Below, in pieces: positions 39,151 through 51,332 of a stretch of 64,000 bases of DNA. The notes under the pieces were generated by a model that was given only the letters and a program-made list of their open reading frames with translations, was not told where the DNA came from and did not search any database. The position numbers were made by a program, and so were the translations under genes. Position 1 is the first letter of the stretch. Each line of letters begins with the position of its first letter. This stretch comes from Lingula anatina (taxonomy: Eukaryota > Brachiopoda > Lingulata > Lingulida > Lingulidae): positions 200,027-264,026 of the forward strand of contig NW_019775769.1 of NCBI RefSeq assembly GCF_001039355.2, given 5' to 3'.

Positions 39151-39494
39151 GCACCATACGGTGCTGGGTATGGCGACCAAACGAAGTAAAGATACTTTCT
39201 GGCGTTACTGTAAGTTTATACGAGAATAAATGATATTATTGATTAAATTCCTTTATTGATCCTGTATGCAATTTATTTTACTTGGTGTTGTTATTTTATC
39301 AAAGAACGGTGCCATGTTTAAGTGAAATGGAATGTAAGCCTATTTACTCACGTACCGCTTGTACTCTGTTTTCGTAGGCTTTACCCATGGCCTCGTCACA
39401 CATCGATATTTTCATGGCCGTCATATAATAGTCCACCCCCTTACTACATTGCTAACTGGTATAATATTCAACCTTAGAGATGTAAAACAACAAG
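37829..39494. promoter_or_regulatory. Divergent intergenic interval between gene B and gene C starts
   Basis: About 1.7 kb separate the ATG of gene B (37828, minus) from the ATG of gene C (39495, plus). Both promoters should lie here or in unseen upstream non-coding exons. I see no decisive TATA or initiator element. The interval contains a short GATA microsatellite near 39024. Regulatory role is inferred from position only. Confidence 0.4.
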
Positions 39495-42400
39495 ATGGGG
39501 ATCGCGATACTGTTCATACTTTGTTTTCCTGTTGTCCAACCATTCATTTTGTTCGAGGAAAACCACGACTACCACTACACTTACTCGTCCCAGGCAGACG
39601 TGTTCGGTTTACACAATGTGACAACAATTGTACAGGTAATATGTTGGGATTTGCTACAGTGAAGTCAGTGACTAAGAACAGAAACAAGGCTTTTGTTTGT
39701 GCAGTCACTGATAGTTGTACATCATGCCGACATTAACAACTACAATCTGGGCACATGAACATCTTAATATGAGAAGACAGACGGTTAAAAAATCACATTT
39801 TTGGCCCAGCAAGGTACATGCTGTAATTTTTTTCCAGTCCTCGGATAAAAATATTTTCTATATCTGTTTCCCATACAGTTGCGTAATGCAATTTACCTGA
39901 AAATGTTACGATGTGTGTGTGTGTTTTTATACTGTTATACTTTATACTTTCTTGTTTTATAGCTGCGGATTCGCTATGNGTAATTAAATATTGTTTCCTA
40001 AGGCACTGATATGCATATAAAATATTCTTTAAATTATACATTTCTCTGTAAGACATGTTAATATGAGAAGACGGACGGTTAAAAAATCACATTTTTGGCC
40101 CAGCAAGGTACATGCTGTAATATTTTTCCAGTCCTCGGATAAAAATAATTTCTATATCTGTTTCCCATACAGTTGCGTAATGCAATTTACCTGAAAATGT
40201 TACGATGTGTGTGTGTGCTTTTATACTGTTATACTTTATACTTTCTTGTTTTATAGCTGCGGATTCGCTATGTGAATAACACAGATAATGGGGATCGTCT
40301 TCATGAGCTGTTCGTTGACAGCTTTTTCCAGAGGTCGCAAGAAGGTCATGGTAGGAATTTTTTTGACAATTTCTGTCATGGCAAAGATATAGGCACTGTA
40401 TTGAATAGAGTAGATACGTTAAATAAGATATACTATATCGACAACAGGTAAAGACTCAGTTCCTCGGAGAACGCGATCATATAAACGACTTGCTGCAAAA
40501 GTTTTGATAAACACCTTACAATATTTGCGGTCGTTAATAAAGTCGCCTTCTTTTTCTTCAGCGTCTGATAATCCGTTGAGATTGGATTTTAATCAACCGT
40601 AGGTATTTTCTCGACAAACCGTAATTAGCTCTTCCTGGAGATTTGATAATTGCAGAAACACAATAATATTAATTGTGATAGGTGGACAGAAAATGTGTTC
40701 ATTTAGTTTTGTTGCAAACAATGTGCGTCTGTGATAACATATATATTTCGCACGGGGAAATTAATTGTGTTTTTTTTAATATTGGATTTATTTTCTGATT
40801 AAAATCAGTACCTCGAAAACGTCACATTATTTATGTTGCTTTATCGTTCAAATTAACTTTATTCCGTTACTTTATTGATATACTTGATTGGTTCACTGTT
40901 TTTGTATTACATGTATTGGTTGCTTCCCCACTTCCGTTACTTCAGATTTTTCTTCACCTCCAAACCATCTGGTCTGATCGATCTCATCTACCACAATGCT
41001 GACGACAAGGACGAGCTGATTATGTTGAAGAAGGCGCTTGCCAGCAGTCTCTCCGCTCACGTACAGGTATTGTTCCGCAGGGCCATGGAATTCTCAAAAT
41101 ATGTTCCGAACTATGGTAAAGAAAACCGTCGAAACTTTCGTGGGCAATTAATAAAATATTTTTATAATTTATGTTTTTTGGAATGATTGTATTATTTGTT
41201 TGGCTTCTTTTATGCAGATTGGAAGTATAGTGAAGTACATGTACGTGAAAGTAAGCCTTTGGATTCCTACTTGTTTACATTGTATAATTCTTATAACTTA
41301 AAGTAGTGGCGTTATACGGTGATTATTTGTCCCTCCTTAGCTTCAAGATGCAGAAACATGGCATTACAACCGGAACGAGACCGATCACACAGGTAAGATT
41401 TGTACGTGTAGCTGTTCAGTCTGTTTTTCTTTTTATCGGTACATTCTGTTTTTTCTTTTATTCAGTAAACACACACTTTGGTCAATAGACTCTATATAAA
41501 CATATACACATATACACGCACTTGCATGCAACTTTATTGGGATTCTATAGGTGAAGCAGAACAATGGTACGAGTTATCCCGAATACCTGATGGTATCCAT
41601 CTACGACGTCAACATCGTAGTTTACGTGACGTGGAGAGACAACATGACAAGGTACAATATTTGTTTCAAGTCATATGTGCATGTGCTGAAGGATAAACCA
41701 TCTTGTAGTATATACAGTGTTAGGCAGACATACGTCTTCAACTTATATTATTAAACTTAATTATTATAATATTAATTTCGTATTTAATCATCTGATATGA
41801 TAATTCCGTATTGTGTGATGTCAAATTTAGCGGACTGCGAATCATGAAATAAAATTAAATCGAAAGTCAGTAGACAGTTATTCCATTGATTGATTCTGTA
41901 TCATTTAATTTTTATTTATCAATTTATATTGATTTAGACGATGAAAATACACCGCACGGGCCACGTTGAGCATGTATTGGCCGTTGACAAGATACTGTTG
42001 AAAGACCAAACACCTCCAGAAAAACGCCAAAATCTCCAAAGGTAAGTGAACTATGTGAAATGTCTAACATTGTGCAACAAGTAGAATTTCAAAATATTCT
42101 AGATTTTGCATCCTATTTAGTATATGTTTGTATTCGCAGAAAATCGTAGTGTTTCTTCAACATTTTAATAAGATCAATTCGTTTCCACGCGTTTTAAAAT
42201 TGTAACCAAGAGGCAATAGGTACTATAGTAGTTATGTTCACCGTCTACGTTTGACATGAAACTCCTTTATTGTAGTAGGACACCTGTGCCAGGAGAGAGT
42301 ATCATAAAAGAAGATATTAGTGGCGGTAAGTATAAGGTTAATCTTCTGACACGAAAATATTTTATAACGACTGGCCATTCTGCCGGAAATGCACACATGT

Positions 42401-43089
42401 ACAAAACATGTGTATACAATATGCCGCTTCTCGCCTGCAATATTCCCTTGATACCATTCTTCAGTCTTATCTTGTTAGTTGTCACTCTTATTTCATTGTT
42501 GGCAACCTCTGTTAAAGGTCAGTTTATAAGCAACCCGCTCTTTTTCCTCTTCCGGCGACAACAAGATTGAGCTACTCACCACTACAGAATCTTGAGCACA
42601 TTTCATTTTGCAACTAATTAAATTCAATTTATTTATCTACGATCTGATGAAATGGTTATATATGTATTATTCCATGTCCCCCTGATAAGATTAACAATAT
42701 TTTATTTTCTTGTAGATTTCCCGGATATTGAAACAACGTCCAGAAGCGAAGTTCAATTAAAAAAGAAAAGGTAATTATGTGGAGGTAGCAGGTTAGCTTT
42801 CGATAAGAAAAAAGGTGTGGAGTAAAAGCAGGCGATCATTCAACAACGTTTTTCTTATCCCGCGATTTCGTCAAAAAGGCACGTGTGTCTGAATTTTACA
42901 TTTAAGAGTTTTAATTACGAAATGTATCATATTTCAAAATGCTTTCAAAGACTGTCAATCCTTACAGGCCGTCTGTTTTATTTGTTTTAACGTGCAGTGT
43001 AAATGTTATATTACAGAAAGTTGGCACCAAAGGAATACACACATGCTACGTTAAGTGGTCTGACTAAGGATAGTATTGAAGTTCCAAAG
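39495..43089 (+). CDS. Gene C exons 1-11 (first copy): signal peptide and start of Vitellogenin_N
   Basis: Exons: 39495-39635, 40257-40350, 40393-40447, 40946-41066, 41218-41250, 41341-41392, 41551-41651, 41938-42041, 42276-42325, 42716-42770 and 43017-43089. Exon 3 (55 bases, GTVLNRVDTLNKIYY) is too short for the usual open-frame view but is required for phase between exons 2 and 4. Family landmarks: HDYHYTYSSQA near the N-terminus, PSGLIDLIYHNADD with LKKALASSLS (compare the family's SG-x-I and N-I-K-R-x-I-L-S), and ETDHTGEAEQWYEL, where the family's G-E-C-E cysteine is Ala. A 16-base stub of exon 2 (39963-39978) is cut by the n at 39979. Confidence 0.82.
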
Positions 43090-46000
43090 GTACACCCATT
43101 TATCTCATCATAGCCGATGAAATTTTGAATGTTTTAGCCCTGCGTACATGTATATGTTATTTGTAAAAAATGCATCTTTACTTTTGGGGCACAATTAAAC
43201 CACCTTTGGCCACAATGCGTTTTGACACACAAACTGTTTGATGGCCGTTAACAAACCAACTTTTCATTGGACTTTAGTAAACATTGTATTTTTATAGAAC
43301 CGTTTATTGTACCACCAGCGTTANTAATATGAGAAGACAGACGGTTAAAAAATCACATTTTTGGCCCAGCAAGGTACATGCTGTAATTTTTTTCCAGTCC
43401 TCGGATAAAAATATTTTCTATATCTGTTTCCCATACAGTTGCGTAATGCAATTTACCTGAAAATGTTACGATGTGTGTGTGTGTTTTTATACTGTTATAC
43501 TTTATACTTTCTTGTTTTATAGCTGCGGATTCGCTATGTGAATAACACAGATAATGGGGATCGTCTTCATCAGCTGTTCGTTGACAGCTTTTTCCAGAGG
43601 TCGCAAGAAGGTCATGGTAGGATTTTTTTTGACAATTTCTGTCATGGCAAAGATATAGGCACTGTATTGAATAGAGTAGATACGTTAAATAAGATATACT
43701 ATATCGACAACATGTAAAGACTCAGTTCCTCGGAGAACGCGATCATATAAACGACTTGCTGCAAAAGTTTTGATAAACACCTTACAATATTTGCGGTCGT
43801 TAATAAAGTCGCCTTCTTTTTCTTCAGCGTCTGATAATCCGTTGAGATGGGATTTTAAACAACCGTAGGTATTTTCTCGACAAACCGTAATTAGCTCTTC
43901 CTGGAGATTTGATAATTGCAGAAACACAATAATATTAATTGTGATAGGTGGACAGAAAATGTGTTCATTTAGTTTTGTTGCAAACAATGTGCGTCTGTGA
44001 TAACATATATATTTCGCACGGGGAAATTAATTGTGTTTTTTTTAATATTGGATTTATTTTCTGATTAAAATCAGTACCTCGAAAACGTCACATTATTTAT
44101 GTTGCTTTATCGTTCAAATTAACTTTATTCCGTTACTTTATTGATATACTTGATTGGTTCATGTATTGGTTGCTTCCCCACTTCCGTTACTTCAGATTTT
44201 TCTTCACCTCCAAACCATCTGGTCTGATCGATCTCATCTACCACAATGCTGACGACAAGGACGAGCTGATTATGTTGAAGAAGGCGCTTGCCAGCAGTCT
44301 CTCCGCTCACGTACAGGTATTGTTCCGCAGGGCCATGGAATTCTCAAAATATGTTCCGAACTATGGTAAAGAAAACCGTCGAAACTTTCGTGGGCAATTA
44401 ATACAATATTTTTATAATTTATGTTTTTTGGAATGATTGTATTATTTGTTTGGCTTCTTTTATGCAGATTGGAAGTATAGTGAAGTACATGTACGTGAAA
44501 GTAAGCCTTTGGATTCCTACTTGTTTACATTGTATAATTCTTATAACTTAAAGTAGTGGCGTTATACGGTGATTATTTGTCCCTCCTTAGCTTCAAGATG
44601 CAGAAACATGGCATTACAACCGGAACGAGACCGATCACACAGGTAAGATTTCTACGTGTAGCTGTTCAGTCTGTTTTTCTTTTTATCGGTACATTCTGTT
44701 TTTTCTTTTATTCAGTAAACACACACTTTGGTCAATAGACTCTATGTAAACATATACACATATACACGCACTTGCATGCAACTTTATTGGGATTCTATAG
44801 GTGAAGCAGAACAATGGTACGAGTTATCCCGAATACCTGATGGTATCCATCTACGACGTCAACATCGTAGTTTACGTGACGTGGAGAGACAGCATGACAA
44901 GGTACAATATTTGTTTCAAGTCATATGTGCATGTGCTGAAGGATAAACCATCTTGTAGTATATACAGTGTTAGGCAGACGTACGTCTTCAACTTATATTA
45001 TTAAACTTAATTATTATAATATTAATTTCGTATTTAATCATCTGATATGATAATTCCGTATTGTGTGATGTCAAATTTAGCGGACTGCGAATCATGAAAT
45101 AAAATTAAATCGAAAGTCAGTAGACAGTTATTCCATTGATTGATTCTGTATCATTTAATTTTTATTTATCAATTTATATTGATTTAGACGATGAAAATAC
45201 ACCGCACGGGCCACGTTGAGCATGTATTGGCCGTTGACAAGATACTGTTGAAAGACCAAACACCTCCAGAAAAACGCCAAAATCTCCAAAGGTAAGTGAA
45301 CTATGTGAAATGTCTAACATTGTGCAACAAGTAGAATTTCAAAATATTCTAGATTTTGCATGCTATTTAGTATATGTTTGTATTCGCAGAAAATCGTAGT
45401 GTTTCTTCAATATTTTAATAAGATCAATTCGTTTCCACGCGTTTTAAAATTGTAACCAAGAGGCAATAGGTACTATAGTAGTTATGTTCACCGTCTACGT
45501 TTGACATGAAACTCCTTTATTGTAGTAGGACACCTGTGCCAGGAGAGAGTATCATAAAAGAAGATATTAGTGGCGGTAAGTATAAGGTTAATCTTCTGAC
45601 ACGAAAATATTTTATAACGACTGGCCATTCTGCCGGAAATGCACACATGTACAAAACATGTGTATACAATATGCCGCTTCTCGCCTGCAATATTTCCTTG
45701 ATACCATTCTTCAGTCTTATCTTGTTAGTTGTCACTCTTATTTCATTGTTGGCAACCTCTGTTAAAGGTCAGTTTATAAGCAACCCGCTCTTTTTCCTCT
45801 TCCGGCGACAACAAGATTGAGCTACTCACCACTACAGAATCTTGAGAACATTTCATTTTGCAACTAATTAAATTCAATTTATTTATCTACGATCTGATGA
45901 AATGATTATATATGTATTATTCCATGTCCCCCTGATGAGATTAACAATATTTTATTTGCTTGTAGATTTCCCGGATATTGAAACAACGTCCAGAAGCGAA

Positions 46001-48322
46001 GTTCAATTAAAAAAGAAAAGGTAATTATGTGGAGGTAGCAGGTTAGCTTTCGATAAGAAAAAAGGTGTGGAGTAAAAGCAGGCGATCATTCAACAACGTC
46101 TTTCTTATCCCGCGATTTCGTCAAAAAGACACGTATGTCTGAATTTTACATTTAAGAGTTTTAATTACGAAGTGTATCATATTTCAAAATGCTTTCAAAG
46201 ACTGTCAATCCTTACAGGCCGTCTGTTTTATTTGTTTTAACGTGCAGTGTAAATGCTATATTACAGAAAGTTGGCACCAAAGGAATACACACATGCTACG
46301 TTAAGTGGTCTGACTAAGGATAGTATTGAAGTTCCAAAGGTACACCCATTTATCTCATCATAGCCGATGAAATTTTGAATGTTTTAGCCCTGCGTACATG
46401 TATATGTTATTTGTAAAAAATGCATCTTTACTTTTGGGGCACAATTAAACCACCTTTGGCCACAATGCGTTTTGACACACAAACTGTTTGATGGCCGTTA
46501 ACAAACCAACTTTTCATTGGACTTTAGTAAACATTGTATTTTTATAGAACCGTTTATTATTATTATTATTGTACAGTGTAAATGGACAGTGGATATATTT
46601 TTGTTGTCGGTTTTAAGCCTGCAAGTAATACTAATGTTGATTGTGCTTTATATAGCTTCTGTGCGCACACACATGTATACTGTACATACAGTGCGATGCA
46701 GTAGACTTGTCTAATTATTGTACGATAGTTACACTACGCAAAGTATGAACCAAAGCCATTGTTCCCACAGTATATTATAAATTTTTCCGCACTTGTTTTC
46801 ATTATATTTTGTAGCAAAAGACCGTTTATGTAAGCCTGGAGGAAGCAAGGCCTCATATCGGAGAGGCGTTATCTTGCATTCATAACTACACAAATAAGCG
46901 TGAGTACTTTTTTGCGTGTTTTTAAGTACATACACCCAGTCGTATATTAGTTCTAGTTTTAACCGAATGTGAAAATCAGATGTGTAATATAAATCCACTA
47001 TTAGATTTTAACGAGTTCGCAAAATTCTGTAGAATATGTGCAAGTAACTGTTGTGGGATAAACACACGTAAACTACGCCCTGAATACAGTTCGATACGGC
47101 ACCTAGAGAGGTGCTCAAGGAGAAGTTTGGAAGACAAATAATTCCGCCCGTTTTCTTATATTAAATTCAAAAACTTCAGAACGGGAGGTTGTGAGCGCCA
47201 TGGCGTGCCTTAATCCCCTGGGGCGCTTTGGGAGACGTTAAACCTATGATGTTATTTTTATGTTTTTAAACAGATGCAGCGGGGAGGGTTGATTGTGTGG
47301 TAACTCTTCGAAAACATTTAAAGCAGTTGAGCCCCAGTGACTTGGTGCAACTTGGGGAGCAGTATCTTAAGGAACGATGTCCAGTCAATGATACTGTATG
47401 TCAAGATGACCGCCACCTGTTCATCGACTTGATCATCCGTCTGGAGACCAAGGAGGCTCAGCAGTTAATTGTGCAACATGTTCTTAGTGTAGTCGACCCA
47501 CACGAGGAGGAGATCCAACGCACGATGTACCATATGCATGCCTTAAAGTCACCGACTTCGGTGAGTAATCATGAAATCAGGTAGCAGTTTCACCGTGCAG
47601 GCACTGCACCTAATTAGAATTATGCAGATATATATGATATGGATTTGAATTGAACAATGTTTAAAATGAGGGCTTTTAAACTTCTGTTCAAAATATTACC
47701 TGATTCTTTTATACAAGATTGCATTTGTAAAAAAATAAAAATAATAAAATAAAAAACAACCATTAATGGTTAATTATGTATCACGCTCATTACACTGTAC
47801 CATGCATTTGCAGGATCTTATTTCAACAGTAGCCAAACTCTGTTTTGGACCACTGAAGGAAAATATAGGTAATGCACCACTTTTAATGTTTACATTTACC
47901 GTACATGAAGATGAAATACCTTTGATATATTCTCTTACCCAAGCAAGGTTGTTGCCCTGCTTCGCAAGTAGCTGAAAAAAATAGCCTTGTGAATATGAAA
48001 ACCGCATGAAACAACTTCGCTAGTGACACAATGGTATGTACCGGGTATAAGACAAAAGAAAAAAAAGATGAGATGTAATTCTTTAATTTTATGAAGTTGC
48101 ATAGATTTACCATGTACACGGTTTCTACAGACCTTCACACAGATGATTGTTTTCTTGTTTTCTTATTTATCAGGAAAACATATCAATGTAACCAAGAACG
48201 AAAAACGAGCGTGCCTTGCCATTGGGAGTCTTGCGAGGTATACCAATGAGACCAACCACCTGAGTGCAGAAAATCTTGTGGCACACCTGGAAAACTGGCT
48301 GGAGCATCACGATGAAGGTATG

Positions 48323-48354
<32 letters not shown>

Positions 48355-51300
48355 CCCTGGTGAGCATTTGGTCGAAGCAGCGATTGAACAGTAAATACCT
48401 GCGCATGAAAGATATTTACTTTTGTAATATTTAATTAATATATGTACATAAAAGTTTTAAAAAAGAAACCCAAATACGCAAATCAATATAAACAAAATAC
48501 AATAGAACAGTTACATCTTTAAAATACATCTGCTTTTTTAATCATTAATCTGTTAGTGTTTGTGTGATTGGATTAAACGCCCCTATAAGCAATAAATCAT
48601 TCATCTAATACTTCATCGAGACAATCTTCACTTTGCAAAGCAACAAATCTGTGTCAATTATTACACATACGATAACCAGCCATGTTTGTAGGTTCACTGT
48701 CCCCGCCCCACCATCGTGGTCGTCGATCTCCGACATTCTTCAACAGAACCGAACACCACCAGAAAGTCACTAAAATGGTGCTGCTGGAAGCAATTGGTAA
48801 CGCAGGCTCGCCTTCGTCAATAGATCATATCCTGTCGTATGCTAAACCCAACATGGGACACCCAGCTTGGCGGCGGACTGCTGTGAACGCACTTAGGTCC
48901 TACACTTGTCATAAGGTACATGTATAGTTATAAACGACAGTTGTTTCCAGGGTTTTATGCATTCTTTTACAAAATCTATGAGTTAAAATCCTATACAGAT
49001 TGGTTATATTAATCATGCTTGATGCTTGTTTAAATTATGTTAGTAATTTTGAGTTGACAAATGAATGACTCATTTACTGCAGTAAACTCATATTATCTAC
49101 CACTGTATATCTTCAAGTAATAAAGAGGTAAATTTCATGTCGAAATACTAAACTTCATTTTACTACAACTGTTTTAGAGTGCCACCGCCCTAATTGATTT
49201 AGCTGTAAATGACGGAATCGACTTGGTTCGGGAAAAGGCATACGCTGCCTACAACGTCCATCCGAGACGCAAAAATGTCACAAGAGAGCAACATGACATT
49301 ATTTTGGGGTAATTTTTGTATTTATTTATAATGAGATTATATCTTAATCCAAATATATCTATATCGATAAACTCACCGCTACATTTCTATCTCTGATAAA
49401 AAGAGTGAATATTTGTATTCCAGCAAACAATACACGTATCACACTGTCATGCGCTTGAAGAGGGGTGTTTTGGATGACATTCTTAAGGCACTCAGCTTCA
49501 AATTAGAGGTACCAGGCATTAAATGGGGAAAAGAAATTGGTAATGACAAAATAGGAGCAAGCTTTGGATTGGAGATTAGGAACAAAATGGAGCTGAAATT
49601 AGGTAATGTGGCATTCTACAACATTGGTGACATCTGATCTTTAAGATACAATTTGCTGACGTACGCAGGTATAGTGTGTTCACCCTATTTTGCGGACCTA
49701 TTGTCTCACAAAATAAAATTTGCTAATTAGCTTTTCTCTAAGGTGGATGTTACGCCAGAGTTTGAAACCAATAACATTAAGCACCCGTTTTATTTAAACG
49801 AATTTTGAACACTTGAATTATTTTTCAATATATTTTGTTTTAGGTTTCCTGTCGGGTTTCTTTGATTTGGACAGTTACAATACGGCCTTTGTTGAAGCAC
49901 ATATAGGACTTTTGAACCTCCAAGTTGATATTTTCAGAGCTTTGGCATGTTACCACGGCTTTATTGAATATGACCTCAACATATTAAAGGTAACGGGGTT
50001 ATTGTATAAACGCTGCTATATTTGTTCATGGAAATATGTAAGAGATATGCAGAGTCCGTTAGTGAATCCATCGAAAAAAGTGTCATACACCTGTGCACGT
50101 GCGCTGGTCTATTATATGTGGTTGTCTTAATGATAAACAATGTAAATGATAAAAATGTACGTTTCTCACGGTATTTTTAGTGTGTCCTGTACTTATTCAT
50201 CATCATTATATATATACATATATATATATATAGTCCTTATCTAGTCCTATTCCTAAGAGGCCCAGACCCAATCCTAATTAGGGTCTGGCTGGGACCAGTC
50301 CTAATGGTGTCTTTGCATTGTTAACAGCATAATAGGCACGTTAATTTACCAAGTTAATTAATTAAGCTTTCAGTTGTTTGTATGGCATGTGTAATTATAT
50401 AGGGGGTGTATTAGACCAAGTTAATTGGCCAAGCTGCCAGTTTGTTTGTATGGCATGTGAACGGGATATGGTTGCTATGATACATTCTTGTTTCACTCTG
50501 TGACTGACCTGAAAGGTGTCACTCGTATCTAGTCCGATGATGATTTTGGGTGCACCATGTGTGCCCAATACCTTCGATAGGAACTCCCATTCTACCGTAT
50601 CAAAGGCCTTGAAAATTCTAAGAAAACTATGCAGAGATGCTATTGGAACTCGATTTTTCTTGCAGCTGCCTTTAATTGAAAACCATATCTACCCTACTTC
50701 TACCTGATCTGAAGCTGCACTGAGAGTCTGGTAATATGTTTCTTCTTTTGTGGTTTTCATTACTTTATGTACATTGTGTTTTTGTTACTTAATGTAGTTC
50801 CGTTTGTGTTATTGAAGAGCATAGGTCTTCTCTGACTGGTCTTCTGACAAGACCTTCGACGGCCTTAGCGTGTATTTTGCTCTTTTGGTTTAGGAGGGTT
50901 TGGAGTTTTTTTCCCGTCTTCCACTAATTCGGTCTTTTTTGCTCAATGTTATGGTTCCCTCAAGGGTGTTTAACTGGTGCAGTTTTGCTGGATTTTGGCC
51001 CATAGATAGCTTTCAGACTAGTAAATAAACCTTGTTAGCCATTTTTATCTGCTAATATCTCCAACTATGTCTGTTTGTTGCCTTTATACATTTCTATTTA
51101 TTCTAGTTTCTCTGCAGTTGAGCTTTCTTTGAAGGTTTGCTCGCCTCTTGTTGTATGTTCACTGTGGGCTTTTCCATTCTGCTCTATAAATTGTTGCACG
51201 CAATAATCATGTTCTTGTCTTGATTTTTCCTTTCGGGATATCCAAGACTGCAAGTTTTCAAGAGCAAGTTTCTGATTCACTAATTTAAGCTGGTTCCAGT

Positions 51301-51332
<32 letters not shown>

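Noticed and set aside
39359-39736. Plus-strand 125-residue open frame with cysteines
   Set aside because: It is out of frame with gene C exon 1 (39495-39635), whose signal peptide, splice donor and phase fit the downstream exons.
25534-46560. Recent tandem gene duplication or exon-shuffling event
   Set aside because: Considered, but single n characters beside the blocks and allele-like differences make unmerged haplotypes the simpler reading. It is kept as an alternative.
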